DNA from: Ruegeria sp. HKCCD8929
Lineage (GTDB): Bacteria > Pseudomonadota > Alphaproteobacteria > Rhodobacterales > Rhodobacteraceae
Assembly: GCF_013031405.1 (NCBI RefSeq)
Contig: NZ_WPZY01000009.1
Location: 114,316 to 178,315 of the forward strand
Direction of reading: 5' to 3'
DNA: 64,000 bases
Of the stretch, positions 1 through 13,215 are shown piece by piece. The first letter of the stretch is position 1; each line of letters begins with the position of its first letter. Below the pieces are notes generated by a model. The model was not told the origin of the DNA and ran no database searches. It saw only the letters and a list, made by a program, of their open reading frames with translations. Both the position numbers and the translations under genes were made by a program.

Positions 1-328
1 TTTTTCCACTCTGAGAAGAGGACCCCCTGCACAACAGAGGGCCACGTCCTCCCTGGGGTGGGCGCGCACCACGCATGTGGTCAGCGGTTTATTTAAAAAG
101 CCCCGGACGACGGCTGAACGTTGCAGAACATCGCCAATGCGTCCTCCCAATGGGGAGGGAGGGCGCGGCCCGGCGGCACCGCGTGCCTTTGTTCCGGGCC
201 AGAGACTCATTAGGCAAGGGTCGGAAGAAGAACTCAAACTACTCAAAGCACTTACTGCCGACAATCATGTCTTGCACAGCCTACTAAAATCCGAAACTGT
301 CGCGCCGACCTGAGACGAGAGGAACATC
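1..328. other. Left-edge stretch without a recognisable gene
   Basis: Short open frames occur here but none resembles a known protein and none has a convincing ribosome binding site. A small dyad ACCAC-GCAT-GTGGT lies at 68-81. The last 30 bases hold the GAGAGGAA ribosome binding site of the transporter gene that follows. The upstream context lies outside the window. Confidence 0.5.
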
Positions 329-1207
329 ATGGACATCCGCGCCATCGCCATGGGGCTGGCCTTTGCCTTCATGTGGTCCTCCGCCTTCACCTCTGCCCGC
401 ATCATCGTGACCGACGCCTCACCGCTCTTCTCCCTCGCCCTGCGCTTTCTCATCTCCGGCCTGCTGGGCGTGACCATCGCCCGCGCCATGGGCCAAAGCT
501 GGCACCTGACCCGCCCGCAATGGTACGCCACCATCCTGTTCGGCATCTGCCAGAACGCGCTCTATCTGGGCCTCAACTTCTACGCCATGCAAACGGTCGA
601 GGCCTCCGTCGCCGCCATCATCGCCTCAACCATGCCGCTGCTCGTCGCATTGGCGGGCTGGGCCCTGTTCGGCGAACGCCTGCGCCCGCTCGGCATCGTC
701 GGCCTGCTCGCTGGATTCGCCGGGGTCGCCATGATCATGAGCGCCCGCATCAGCGCCGGGATCGACATGTTCGGCGTGCTTCTGTGCTGCGTCGGCGCGC
801 TGGCACTGGCCACGGCAACGCTGGCCCTGCGCGGTGCCACCTCGGGCGGGAACTTCATGATGGTGGTCGGGCTGCAGATGCTGGTGGGCTCGGGCGTCCT
901 CTTCCTCGCCGCGCCGATCTTCGAGACCATCCGCATCAACCCGACGCTGCCGCTGGCACTGGCCTTTGCCTATACCACCCTCATTCCCGGCCTGACCGCC
1001 ACCTTCGTCTGGTTCCTGCTGCTCAATCACATCGGCGCGATCCGGGCGGCCACCTTCCATTTCCTCAACCCGGTCTTCGGCGTCGCCATCGCTGCTCTGC
1101 TGCTGGGCGAGGCCCTCGGCCCCCTCGACGCGCTCGGCGTCGCGATCACTACCCTCGGCATCCTGGCCGTGCAACTCTCGCGCCAGCCGCTGCCGAAACC
1201 CGCCTGA
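329..1207 (+). CDS. DMT-superfamily (EamA) drug/metabolite exporter
   Basis: The 292-residue protein is very hydrophobic and has the two-fold EamA repeat of the drug/metabolite transporter superfamily, about ten membrane helices in the inner membrane. The first half begins with a helix rich in Ala, Phe and Trp (AFMWSSAFTSARI). The second half contains the family's typical PGLTATFVWFLLLNHIGA segment and a conserved LNPVFGVAIAALLLGE stretch near residues 245-262. Length is normal for the family. The ATG at 329 follows GAGAGGAACATC. The substrate cannot be told from sequence; members export amino acids, metabolites or drugs. It stands alone upstream of msrBA on the same strand. Confidence 0.9.
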   Translation: MDIRAIAMGLAFAFMWSSAFTSARIIVTDASPLFSLALRFLISGLLGVTIARAMGQSWHLTRPQWYATILFGICQNALYLGLNFYAMQTVEASVAAIIASTMPLLVALAGWALFGERLRPLGIVGLLAGFAGVAMIMSARISAGIDMFGVLLCCVGALALATATLALRGATSGGNFMMVVGLQMLVGSGVLFLAAPIFETIRINPTLPLALAFAYTTLIPGLTATFVWFLLLNHIGAIRAATFHFLNPVFGVAIAALLLGEALGPLDALGVAITTLGILAVQLSRQPLPKPA

Positions 1208-1331
1208 CCGCTTCTTCTTGCCCCAAATACGCAAATCCCGCCGCCACAACCGCGCGAGGCGGTTGAAACAATCCTTTGCATCGGTCACAGGAATGCCATC
1301 TACTGCCTCAGCCGAACAGTAAGGAGGAGCC

Positions 1332-1781
1332 ATGACCCGCTATTTCAAAGACCCCGAGGCCATCGCCGCCCTCTCCCCCGAAGAGTTCCGCGTCACCCAA
1401 CGCGATGGCACCGAGCGCCCCGGCACCGGTAAGCTGCTGAACAACAAGGAACCGGGCATCTACGTCGACATCGTCTCGGGCGAGCCGCTCTTTGCCTCAT
1501 CCGACAAATACGAATCCGGCTGCGGCTGGCCCAGTTTTACCAAGCCCATCAAACCCGCCCATGTGACCGAGCTTGAAGACCGCTCGCTGGGAATGATCCG
1601 CACCGAGGTCCGCTCGGCCCACGGCGACAGCCACCTGGGCCACGTCTTTCCCGACGGCCCGCGCGACCGCGGCGGGCTGCGCTATTGCATCAACTCCGCC
1701 TCGCTCCGCTTCGTCCATCGCGAGGACATGGAGGCCGAAGGCTACGCAGACTACCTGAACCAAGTGGAGGATATCGCATGA
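1332..1781 (+). CDS. msrB: Peptide-methionine (R)-S-oxide reductase MsrB
   Basis: MsrB reduces the R epimer of methionine sulfoxide in oxidised proteins, using thioredoxin. The 149-residue protein carries the SelR-fold motifs: GCGWPSF (Cys64, the likely resolving position), [10 protein letters not shown] at 101-110, and the catalytic RYCIN motif with Cys119. The two CxxC zinc-binding pairs found in many MsrB proteins are absent, so it belongs to the zinc-less form. There is no signal peptide, so it is cytoplasmic. The ATG follows AAGGAGGAGCC. Its stop codon overlaps the msrA start as ATGA, which indicates translational coupling. Confidence 0.96.
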   Translation: MTRYFKDPEAIAALSPEEFRVTQRDGTERPGTGKLLNNKEPGIYVDIVSGEPLFASSDKYESGCGWPSFTKPIKPAHVTELEDRSLGMIRTEVRSAHGDSHLGHVFPDGPRDRGGLRYCINSASLRFVHREDMEAEGYADYLNQVEDIA

Positions 1782-2290
1782 CCGAACATCGCGCCGTACT
1801 GGCCGGGGGCTGCTTCTGGGGCATGCAGGACCTGATCCGCAAACTGCCCGGCGTCAGCCGCACCCGCGTGGGATACACCGGCGGCGACGTGCCCAACGCC
1901 ACCTACCGCAACCACGGCACCCACGCCGAAGGGATCGAGATCTGGTTCGATCCCGCGCAGATCTCCTATCGCGAGTTGCTGGAGTTCTTCTTTCAGATCC
2001 ATGATCCCACCACCGTGAACCGCCAAGGCAACGACATCGGGATGAGCTACCGCTCGGCCATCTACTATGTCGACGAAGATCAGAAGGCGACCGCGCTCGA
2101 CACCATCGCCGATGTGGACGCCTCAGGCATCTGGCCCGGGAAAGTGGTGACCGAAGTGGAACAGGTTGGCGATTTCTGGGAGGCCGAGCCGGAGCATCAG
2201 GACTATCTGCTCCGCCACCCCAACGGCTACACCTGCCACTTCCCGCGCCCCGGCTGGGTTCTACCCAGACGCACCGACGCCGCAGAATAA
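1778..2290 (+). CDS. msrA: Peptide-methionine (S)-S-oxide reductase MsrA
   Basis: MsrA reduces the S epimer of methionine sulfoxide and so complements MsrB upstream. The 170-residue protein has the catalytic GGCFWG motif (Cys12) close to the N-terminus, followed by VGYTGG and the [14 protein letters not shown] and YRSAIYY segments that are highly conserved in the family. The start at 1778 overlaps the msrB stop by four bases; an upstream in-frame ATG at 1685 would lie inside msrB and is rejected. The protein is cytoplasmic. Together the two genes form a methionine-sulfoxide repair operon. Confidence 0.97.
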   Translation: MTEHRAVLAGGCFWGMQDLIRKLPGVSRTRVGYTGGDVPNATYRNHGTHAEGIEIWFDPAQISYRELLEFFFQIHDPTTVNRQGNDIGMSYRSAIYYVDEDQKATALDTIADVDASGIWPGKVVTEVEQVGDFWEAEPEHQDYLLRHPNGYTCHFPRPGWVLPRRTDAAE

Positions 2291-2317
2291 GACCCAACCC
2301 CAGCCACACGCAAAATC

Positions 2318-2340
2318 CCCTCTCCCCTCGGGGGAGAGGG
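2318..2340. terminator. G/C-rich palindrome between convergent genes
   Basis: CCCTCTCCCC, loop TCG, then GGGGAGAGGG form a perfect 10-bp stem 28 bases after the msrA stop. It is followed by TCAGGGTGAGGGGG instead of a T-run. The sequence resembles a palindromic intergenic repeat common in proteobacteria and could stop or stabilise transcripts from both convergent genes. Confidence 0.55.
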
Positions 2341-2363
2341 TCAGGGTGAGGGGGACATCTGCC

Positions 2364-4367
2364 CTACCCCAACGCCACCCGAGGCCGCCCGCTCGCCTCA
2401 ACGGTCAGCATCCCCTCGACAAACACATCACGCCCCTCAACGCGCACGGTGCGGATATCCCGCTCGACCAGAACCCGAATATCTTCGGCCCCGGCGTCCT
2501 TGGCCGCACCCTCGGCCTCGCCCCGCAATACGCTTTCCAGCAACGCCAGTGCCTCATCCGACCCGTCGAAATCCTGCGGCCCATCCTCAAGATGCACCCG
2601 ATACCGCCCTTCCGAGGGCGACGTTACCGTCCCGGCCCGTCGGAACGTCACCCGGCCCACCACCGCGCCGATGGCATTGGCAACCCCTGCATGCTCGGGC
2701 AGGACCATCTCGCACCGCAGCCGCTCCCCAACCGCCGGATAATAGCTCGGCGCCGAGGCACCAAGGCCCACCACATCCACATTCAGCGCCGTATCCAGCG
2801 CCAGCAGCCCCCTGTGCCGCGCCAACCCGCGCTGGGTCAACACATGCCGTGCCAGTTGCTCCGACGGCAGGCCAAACTCTTCGGCTTCCTCCGCAAAAGC
2901 AGTCTCTAACAAAGTCAAAGCGGTCTGTTCCGTCAGCTGATCGAAGATTATCTTCGCCAGCGCCTCAGGCCCCGCAGCCAGCCGATCACCGCTGCCGGTC
3001 CGCTTGCGGGCGAACAGTTCCAGCCCCTTGCGCGCGGCCTCGGCATCCCATGCATCAAGCCGCCCCAACACGTGGCTCGCATCCGATGGCGTCACGCCCG
3101 AGACCTGCACGATCCCACGATCCACCAGCCGCGTCAGCGCCCCATGCTCCATCCGGGTTCGCAGCAACGTGCCCAGCGGCAGCACCTGATCGCCCAGCCG
3201 CTCCAACAACGTGGCCTCGCGCGCGCCGATCCCATCCACCGGCATCCCGGGAACCGCACGGGCAAAGCGCGCATCATGCTCGCCCACCGTGGTTGCGCGT
3301 AGCTGCTCATCCAGCGCCGCGTGCACCACGCCTCTGGCCTCAGCCGCCATCAGCGACACCGGCAACACCCGGCGCGGACCGAGGAACACGCCTCCGCCCA
3401 ACCCCTCGGTCACCGCATGAACCTGACTGTCCCCGCCCAGCCCGTGGGTGCGCATCGCCACCGCCTCGACCATGGTGCGGAACCCACCCACGCGTGCACC
3501 CGCCGGGTCAATCGCAGGTTTGCCGCCCCGGATCAGAGCCACATCCGTGGTCGTCCCGCCGATATCCGAAACTAGCGCCTCCTCGACCCCGGTCAGCCAG
3601 CGCGCACCCACGATCGAGGCCGCCGGCCCGCTCAGGATTGTCTCAATCGGCCGTTCCCGCGCCTGTTCGGCACTCATCAACGCCCCATCACCGCGCACCA
3701 CCATCATCGGGGCAGTGATGCCCAATTCGCGCAGCGTGTCCTGCGCCCGCCCGATCAGCCGGTCGATCATCCCGATCAACCGCGCGTTCAGCACCGCCGT
3801 CACCGCCCGCTTCGGCCCGTTCAGCTTGGCAGACAACTGGTGCGAACAGGTCACCGGCGCCCCGGTCCGCTCGGCGATGATCCGCGCCGCCTCGATCTCA
3901 TGCGCCGGATTGCGGGTGGCAAACTGTGCCGCCACGGCAAACCCGGAAACGCCGGGATTCGTGTGTAGAAACGCCTCCAGCGCTGCTACATCCAGCGGCG
4001 CCACCTCGCCACCCGCATAGCTGTGCCCACCCGCCAGAACCAGTGCCGGATCGCCCTTGAGCGCATCCTTCAGCCCGTGCTTTTCCAGATCACTCTCGCG
4101 GAAACCGATATAGATCAGCGCCACCCGGCCGCCCTGCCCCTCGACAAGCGCATTGGTGGCAAGCGTTGTCGACAACGAGGCCAGCGACACCTCCTCTGCA
4201 GCCACCCCTGCCTCGTCCAGAACGGCGCGGATCGCCCTGCCGACCCCAATCGCCAGATCGGCGCGGGTGGTCAGGGACTTGGCCGAGGCAATCACCTCCT
4301 TCTCATCCCGGATCAGCACCGCATCGGTATAGGTTCCGCCCGTATCCACTCCCAAAGCCAGCGCCAT
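2364..4367 (-). CDS. Hydantoinase/oxoprolinase family protein
   Basis: This 667-residue protein contains the hydantoinase/oxoprolinase N-terminal and catalytic (ASKHA-fold) domains in one chain. It starts with the phosphate-binding LGVDTGGTYTDAV motif, has the second nucleotide motif SDIGGTTTDVALIRGG near residue 270, and GLGGDS near 310. Family members use ATP to open cyclic amides such as hydantoins, 5-oxoproline or N-methyl-amino acid derivatives. No hydantoinase B partner lies beside it. The start at 4367 is chosen because AAGGAGGGTTCCC directly precedes the ATG; an upstream start would add 17 unconserved residues. Unrelated in sequence to the PxpABC oxoprolinase at 61-64 kb. The exact substrate is not predictable. 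Confidence 0.85.
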   Translation of the reverse strand: MALALGVDTGGTYTDAVLIRDEKEVIASAKSLTTRADLAIGVGRAIRAVLDEAGVAAEEVSLASLSTTLATNALVEGQGGRVALIYIGFRESDLEKHGLKDALKGDPALVLAGGHSYAGGEVAPLDVAALEAFLHTNPGVSGFAVAAQFATRNPAHEIEAARIIAERTGAPVTCSHQLSAKLNGPKRAVTAVLNARLIGMIDRLIGRAQDTLRELGITAPMMVVRGDGALMSAEQARERPIETILSGPAASIVGARWLTGVEEALVSDIGGTTTDVALIRGGKPAIDPAGARVGGFRTMVEAVAMRTHGLGGDSQVHAVTEGLGGGVFLGPRRVLPVSLMAAEARGVVHAALDEQLRATTVGEHDARFARAVPGMPVDGIGAREATLLERLGDQVLPLGTLLRTRMEHGALTRLVDRGIVQVSGVTPSDASHVLGRLDAWDAEAARKGLELFARKRTGSGDRLAAGPEALAKIIFDQLTEQTALTLLETAFAEEAEEFGLPSEQLARHVLTQRGLARHRGLLALDTALNVDVVGLGASAPSYYPAVGERLRCEMVLPEHAGVANAIGAVVGRVTFRRAGTVTSPSEGRYRVHLEDGPQDFDGSDEALALLESVLRGEAEGAAKDAGAEDIRVLVERDIRTVRVEGRDVFVEGMLTVEASGRPRVALG

Positions 4368-4438
4368 GGGAACCCTCCTTCTGTTCGCCTGATGCTGAAT
4401 AACGGCTGCACCCGGCACGTCCCGCCTGTTTGCGTCAT

Positions 4439-5470
4439 TTACGCCAGTCGTTTCACCGCCCAGCGTGCCGCATCGGCCACCGCCGGGTCCGGATCGCCCA
4501 CCAAAGCCTGCGCCGCCGGCAACAACCCAGGCTCGCCGGAATTGCCAATGGCATAGAGCACGTTACGCACAAAGCGGTCGCGGCCGATCCGCTTGATCGG
4601 AGAGCCGGAAAACAGCGTCCGGAACGCCGCATCGTCCAGCTCCGCCAGTTCGGCCAGCTTCGGCGCTTTCAACTCCTCACGCGCCGCATAGCGCATGTCG
4701 CTGGCGGCCACTGCAAACTTGTTCCATGGACAGGCGGCCAGACAATCGTCGCAGCCATAGATCCGGTTGCCCAGCTTGCCGCGCAATTCTTCCTCTACCG
4801 GACCTTTGTGCTCGATGGTCAGATAAGAAATGCAGCGCCGCGCATCCAGTTGATAAGGCGCCGGAAACGCGTCCGTCGGACAGCTGTCCAGACACGCCCG
4901 GCAAGAGCCACACCGATCTATCTCAGCCGCATCAACTGGTAGTTCCAGAGTGGTAAAAACAGACCCTATGAAGGCCCAATTGCCCCAATCCCGGCTCAGC
5001 AGGTTGGTGTGCTTGCCCTGCCAACCCAGCCCCGCCGCCTGACCCAGCGCCTTTTCGGGTACCGGGGCGGTGTCGACAAACACCTTCACCTCACCGCCAC
5101 CCTCGGCAATCAGCCAGCGCGCCAGCCGCTTGAGCCGCTTCTTGACCAGATCGTGGTAGTCCTTGTTCTGCGCATAAACCGAGATCGCACCCCGGTCCCG
5201 CTGCGGCAGCACCGCCCTCGGGTCATGCTCGGGCGTATAGCTCTCGGCCAGCATGATCACGGAGCGCGCCTCGGGCCACAGCGCCGCCGGATCGCCGCGC
5301 CAATGCATCCGCTCGGCCATCCAGCCCATCTGACCGTGATACCCGGCCTCGACAAAGGCCGCCAGCCGCTCGGGCACTTGCGGCACATCCCACGGGCGAC
5401 AGACGCGGCAGGACACGAACCCCTCGGACCGGGCCCGTTCCACCAGCTTATCTTTCAGCGAAGACCCCAT
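4439..5470 (-). CDS. queG: Epoxyqueuosine reductase QueG
   Basis: QueG carries out the last step of queuosine tRNA modification: cobalamin-dependent reduction of epoxyqueuosine at the wobble base. The 343-residue protein shows the proposed catalytic Asp in [14 protein letters not shown] (about residue 133) and two ferredoxin-like iron-sulfur motifs. The first is [12 protein letters not shown] (Cys187, 190, 193, 197). The second is [13 protein letters not shown] (Cys240, 243, 247), with a further Cys near 213. The C-terminus has a short HEAT-like helical segment, as in the longer QueG form. The ATG at 5470 begins the conserved N-terminus; longer frames run into non-coding sequence. The protein is cytoplasmic and probably co-transcribed with the upstream GST gene. 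Confidence 0.95.
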   Translation of the reverse strand: MGSSLKDKLVERARSEGFVSCRVCRPWDVPQVPERLAAFVEAGYHGQMGWMAERMHWRGDPAALWPEARSVIMLAESYTPEHDPRAVLPQRDRGAISVYAQNKDYHDLVKKRLKRLARWLIAEGGGEVKVFVDTAPVPEKALGQAAGLGWQGKHTNLLSRDWGNWAFIGSVFTTLELPVDAAEIDRCGSCRACLDSCPTDAFPAPYQLDARRCISYLTIEHKGPVEEELRGKLGNRIYGCDDCLAACPWNKFAVAASDMRYAAREELKAPKLAELAELDDAAFRTLFSGSPIKRIGRDRFVRNVLYAIGNSGEPGLLPAAQALVGDPDPAVADAARWAVKRLA

Positions 5471-5504
5471 TCTTCTTCTGTTTCCAAATATCCTCGGGGG
5501 TGAA

Positions 5505-5540
5505 TTGGGCCAGCGGCCCAAGAGGGGGCAGACAGCCCCC
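5505..5540 (-). terminator. Tandem hairpins between the GST gene and queG
   Basis: Two perfect stems lie side by side: TTGGGCC-AGC-GGCCCAA at 5505-5521 and GGGGGC-AGACA-GCCCCC at 5524-5540. They follow the GST stop on the minus strand and precede queG. No T-run is present, so partial termination or mRNA processing is more likely than a strong terminator. Confidence 0.45.
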
Positions 5541-5555
5541 TGTACCCCGTTGATA

Positions 5556-6221
5556 TCAGAAATCCAGATCGGCGTAATGGGCGGGCGGGCGAAACCCGGG
5601 GATCTGATCCGCCAGGATCGAGCGGAAGGCCGGGCGCGACTTGATCTTGGCGTACCAGTCCTTGACGGTCTGCGACCGGTTCCAGTCAACGTCCGAGATG
5701 TAATCCAGCGTCGACAGATGCGCAGCGGCGGCGAAATCGGCGAGCGTCATCTGATCCCCGGCCAGCCAGCGCCGATGATCCAGCAGCCAGGCCATGTAAT
5801 CCAGATGATACTTGATCGCCTTGGCGCCCTCCTTGACGTTCTTGCTGTCGGGATAGCCCTGCCCGGTCACCTTCTTGTTGACCCGCTCATAGAGCAGTTT
5901 CGAGGTCACCTCGTGATGGAATTTGTCATCGAACCAGCCAACCAGCCGGCGCACCTCGAACCGCGCCTCGGGCTTGCTTGGCATCAGCGGCGGCTGGGGG
6001 CGGGTTTCCTCAATGTATTCGCAGATCGCAGCGCTCTCCGCCATGACCTGCCCGTCCAGCCGCAGCACCGGTACCTTTCCGGCCGGGTTGCGGCGCAGGA
6101 AATCGGCGTCGCCTTCCCAATATCGCTCTTCGACCAGCTCGACCTCGATCTTCTTTTCGGCCAGAGATAGCCGGACCTTGCGGCAGAACGGAGACAGGGG
6201 AACGTGAAACAGGCGCGCCAT
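5556..6221 (-). CDS. Glutathione S-transferase family protein
   Basis: The 221-residue protein has the thioredoxin-like N-terminal GST domain ([20 protein letters not shown], with the SPFCRK pattern at the glutathione site and Pro in NPAGKVPVL near residue 50), followed by a helical C-terminal domain with the conserved [15 protein letters not shown] segment around residues 160-175. It probably conjugates or reduces small electrophiles with glutathione in the cytoplasm. The start at 6221 begins the conserved fold; the open frame upstream overlaps mtgA and is not used. Neighbours give no hint of the substrate. Confidence 0.92.
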   Translation of the reverse strand: MARLFHVPLSPFCRKVRLSLAEKKIEVELVEERYWEGDADFLRRNPAGKVPVLRLDGQVMAESAAICEYIEETRPQPPLMPSKPEARFEVRRLVGWFDDKFHHEVTSKLLYERVNKKVTGQGYPDSKNVKEGAKAIKYHLDYMAWLLDHRRWLAGDQMTLADFAAAAHLSTLDYISDVDWNRSQTVKDWYAKIKSRPAFRSILADQIPGFRPPAHYADLDF

Positions 6222-6279
6222 GGAATTCCAATTGAACCAGTGAATGCCCCACAGCAATAGCCTTGCCGGGTGGGAAAGT

Positions 6280-7020
6280 TCAATCCTCGAAACAGTCGTC
6301 GCGCCCGTCTGCGCGGATGGTGGCCGCCCCGTCCAGGATCGCCGTCGCCCGTCTGCGCGTGCGATCCGAGGGGTCCCTGACCGACCGTTTGCGCGGCGAG
6401 GGCAGGATCGCCGCAATCCGGGCCGCCTGCACCGGGCTCAGGTCTGCGGCGGCAACACCGAAGGATTGGCGCGCCACCGCCTCGACCCCGAACACCCCTT
6501 CGCCCGTCTCGGCAACGTTCAGATAGACCTCGATGATCCGGCGTTTGGACCAGACCAACTCAACCATCGGAGTGATCGTTGTCTCCAATGCCTTGCGGAT
6601 CCAACTGCGGCCCTGCCAGAGGAACACGTTCTTGACCACCTGCTGCGAAATGGTCGAGGCACCGCGGCCCGAGCCGTCCTCAAGCGCCGCGCGGATCGCA
6701 GTCACGTCAAAACCCCAGTGCAGGCAGAAATTGGCATCCTCGGCGGCCACAACCGAGCGGGCCATGATCGGAGCGATCTCTTCAATCGGAACCCATTCCC
6801 GCTCGACCTTGCCGAGCCGGCGCCATTCCTGCCAGATCGTGTGGGTCACGGGCGGATTAACCACCGAATAGACCAGAATCAGAGCCAGAACCGCCGCGAG
6901 GCAACCAAGGACAACACGCGACACGATCCTGCCAATCCGGCAAAAAAATCCGGACTGCCGTGTTGTGCTCTTTTTCGCTTTTTTCCTGCCGCTTGTTTTG
7001 CGCGCTGCTTTCTTCGCCAT
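6280..7020 (-). CDS. mtgA: Monofunctional peptidoglycan transglycosylase MtgA
   Basis: MtgA polymerises lipid II into glycan strands outside the inner membrane. The 246-residue protein has a Lys/Arg-rich cytoplasmic N-terminus, one membrane helix at about 32-52, and a GT51 domain. The GT51 motifs are visible: VAAEDANFCLHWGFD with the catalytic Glu (E92 region), GRGASTISQQVVKN, KRRIIEVYLNVAE and FGVEAVARQSFG. There is no transpeptidase domain. Length fits the family. uppP in this window acts on the same lipid carrier pathway but is unlinked. Confidence 0.95.
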   Translation of the reverse strand: MAKKAARKTSGRKKAKKSTTRQSGFFCRIGRIVSRVVLGCLAAVLALILVYSVVNPPVTHTIWQEWRRLGKVEREWVPIEEIAPIMARSVVAAEDANFCLHWGFDVTAIRAALEDGSGRGASTISQQVVKNVFLWQGRSWIRKALETTITPMVELVWSKRRIIEVYLNVAETGEGVFGVEAVARQSFGVAAADLSPVQAARIAAILPSPRKRSVRDPSDRTRRRATAILDGAATIRADGRDDCFED

Positions 7021-7058
7021 GACCCAGCTATACGAGCCTGATCAGAGTTCGTGAATGC

Positions 7059-7976
7059 CTAAATTGCCATCAATCGCGCCTCATAGACCCTAAGTATGGG
7101 CCGCGCCGAGACATATTCGGTGTTTGTCACCGGCTCCAGTTCCTTGAACAGCGACAGCACTTCGGCTTGGGCCTCACGGTCGGATTGCGTAAGCGCATGC
7201 GCCGGATAATAGCTTTCGGTCTTGGCGCCGTTGGCAAAAATCACTTCGTGACGCGAGAACAGCAGATGGATGTACTCAACCTCACCACCCTCGACCTGGG
7301 TGACGCTTGTGCCATTGACCAGGGAATGCGCGGGCACCAGCACTTCGCCAAAGCCGAAGAAGTAATTGGCCCGCCAGTCATCGATCAACATGCGATGTTG
7401 CGACGAGACCAGTGTCGGCCGCGTCAGGCCAAGGACGCCAGCCTCAAACCGGATCGGAGCCAGCTTTCCCTCGGCTGGAACCTTGGTTTTGCCGATCCAT
7501 AGAATTTGCTGACAGCCGTGATCAGCGGTCTCGACCCTATCGCCCGGAACCAGAGATTCGATCGGCCGCTCGCCATCCGGGGTAAGGATCATCGTGCCCG
7601 GCGTGAAACAAGGCGGGCCCAGATCCGTGGCGGTGTCCAAGGGACCTTGCGAGGTCACAAATGTGGTCGAGACCAGAGTGCCGCTTTGCAGCACCTGACC
7701 ATCGGTCGGCGTAAACACCCGCGACCCGTCGGCAAGGTAAAAGGTCGTGCCGGTGTAAGTGACGTTGCCGACACCAGCCACATTGACGGTAACGGTATCC
7801 CCAGGCCAGGACCGCGTCACATCCTGGCCGTTGACAGTGTCATTGTTGAACCTGTCGACGTCACCATCGTCGTTCTGATCGACCAGATCGAGTTTCGAGA
7901 CGGTCAACAGCGTTCCGACCGGCGGCGGGGCTGCCGGGTCCATCAAAAAGAACTGGTCCGTGAAAGTCGTCGGCAT
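7059..7976 (-). CDS. Hint-domain (hedgehog/intein-type) protein
   Basis: The protein begins MPTTFTDQFFLMDP and has an acidic N-terminal half with a calcium-loop-like DQNDDGDVDRFN segment. The C-terminal half starts at PCFTPGTMILTPDGERPIESLVPGD (about residue 125), the standard Hint_2 domain of Rhodobacteraceae, and holds SSQHRMLIDD near residue 190. The Cys after Pro is the expected nucleophile position for autoprocessing. Such proteins are often exported by type I secretion and are of unknown function. The start at 7976 has AAAGG nine bases upstream; an alternative ATG lies at 7994. It stands alone and no secretion ATPase is nearby. Confidence 0.82.
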   Translation of the reverse strand: MPTTFTDQFFLMDPAAPPPVGTLLTVSKLDLVDQNDDGDVDRFNNDTVNGQDVTRSWPGDTVTVNVAGVGNVTYTGTTFYLADGSRVFTPTDGQVLQSGTLVSTTFVTSQGPLDTATDLGPPCFTPGTMILTPDGERPIESLVPGDRVETADHGCQQILWIGKTKVPAEGKLAPIRFEAGVLGLTRPTLVSSQHRMLIDDWRANYFFGFGEVLVPAHSLVNGTSVTQVEGGEVEYIHLLFSRHEVIFANGAKTESYYPAHALTQSDREAQAEVLSLFKELEPVTNTEYVSARPILRVYEARLMAI

Positions 7977-8105
7977 AAACCGTGCCTTTCCCATCTCAAA
8001 CGGGCTGAATCGTTACAGTCACTGTCTCGGGGCACCCTTGTGCCCGCCCTCTCATCCGACGTTTTCTCAGCCGAAATGGCTGGAAATAAGGCGCCAAAAT
8101 GACAA

Positions 8106-8132
8106 AACCCGCGCAGCAACACTGCACGGGTT
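8106..8132 (-). terminator. Terminator downstream of gltB
   Basis: On the minus strand AACCCGTGCAG, loop TGTTG and CTGCGCGGGTT form an 11-bp stem with one G-U pair, followed by TTTTGTCATTTT. It lies 24 bases after the gltB stop, the expected place for a rho-independent terminator. Confidence 0.75.
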
Positions 8133-8155
8133 CCGTCAATTTTCGGTTTATCGGC

Positions 8156-12684
<4,529 letters not shown>

Positions 12685-12688
<4 letters not shown>

Positions 12689-13122
12689 TGAGTGTCTCCT
12701 TCTTCCGACGGGGCGTACATGGCCATGACCTCGGCTTCGGTCATCTGGCGGCGTTCACCTTCGAACGCGTAACCCTCGGGCTTCTTGTCGATGAAAAGTT
12801 CCAGTTTCAGGGCGTTGCCACCTGCATTTTCGAACAGGCCGGCCGCCATCTGTGTCTGCCCATGCATCTCGCCGGGCAGGGTAATCCTGTACCACAGTGC
12901 CGAGCCACACTCGCCGCAGAAGGCGCGCTCGGCCCAGTCGGACGAGGCGTAGGTCTTGACCGGCCCCAGCGCCGCATAACCGGGCTCGGACGGAAAGCTG
13001 ACCAGCATCGAGCTGGTCCAGCGGCGGCACATGTCGCAATGGCAGGCCCCCAGCGTCGGTTTGGCGGGGGTCGCGGTGACCGTCACCGCGCCGCACATGC
13101 ACTGGCCTTTCAGTTCGCTCAT
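12685..13122 (-). CDS. GFA-family (glutathione-dependent formaldehyde-activating-like) zinc protein
   Basis: The 145-residue protein has the Mss4-like GFA fold: CMCGAV near the N-terminus, CHCDMCRRW (Cys/His cluster around residue 30), and ERAFCGECGSALWYR near residue 75. These cysteines bind zinc. The named enzyme activity is not established for most members. An ATG at 13131 is possible, but AGAGG is nine bases before the ATG at 13122, which is preferred. It lies inside the gltD-gltB operon and overlaps the gltB start by four bases; why it is there is not known. Confidence 0.88.
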
Positions 13123-13170
13123 CGCTTCCATCCTCTGGCTTGGGTCATCTGGTGACCCGTTGGCGTCAGG

Positions 13171-13192
13171 CCCGGCCTTGCAACAGGCCGGG
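13171..13192 (-). terminator. Intercistronic hairpin after gltD
   Basis: CCCGGCCT-TGCAAC-AGGCCGGG is a perfect 8-bp stem between the gltD stop and the GFA gene. A second dyad, GGGTCA-N5-TGACCC, follows at 13142-13158. No T-run is seen, so the pair could tune read-through or protect the gltD message instead of fully terminating it. Confidence 0.5.
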
Positions 13193-13215
13193 AGATTGGG
13201 CGGGATCGTTCCGGG

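Noticed and set aside
2318..2340. Palindrome considered as a strong rho-independent terminator
   Set aside because: No T-run follows on either strand, so only a weak terminator or repeat element is claimed.
2549..3718. A 389-codon plus-strand frame
   Set aside because: It is antisense to the hydantoinase gene, extremely rich in Pro, Arg and Ala, and has no ribosome binding site.
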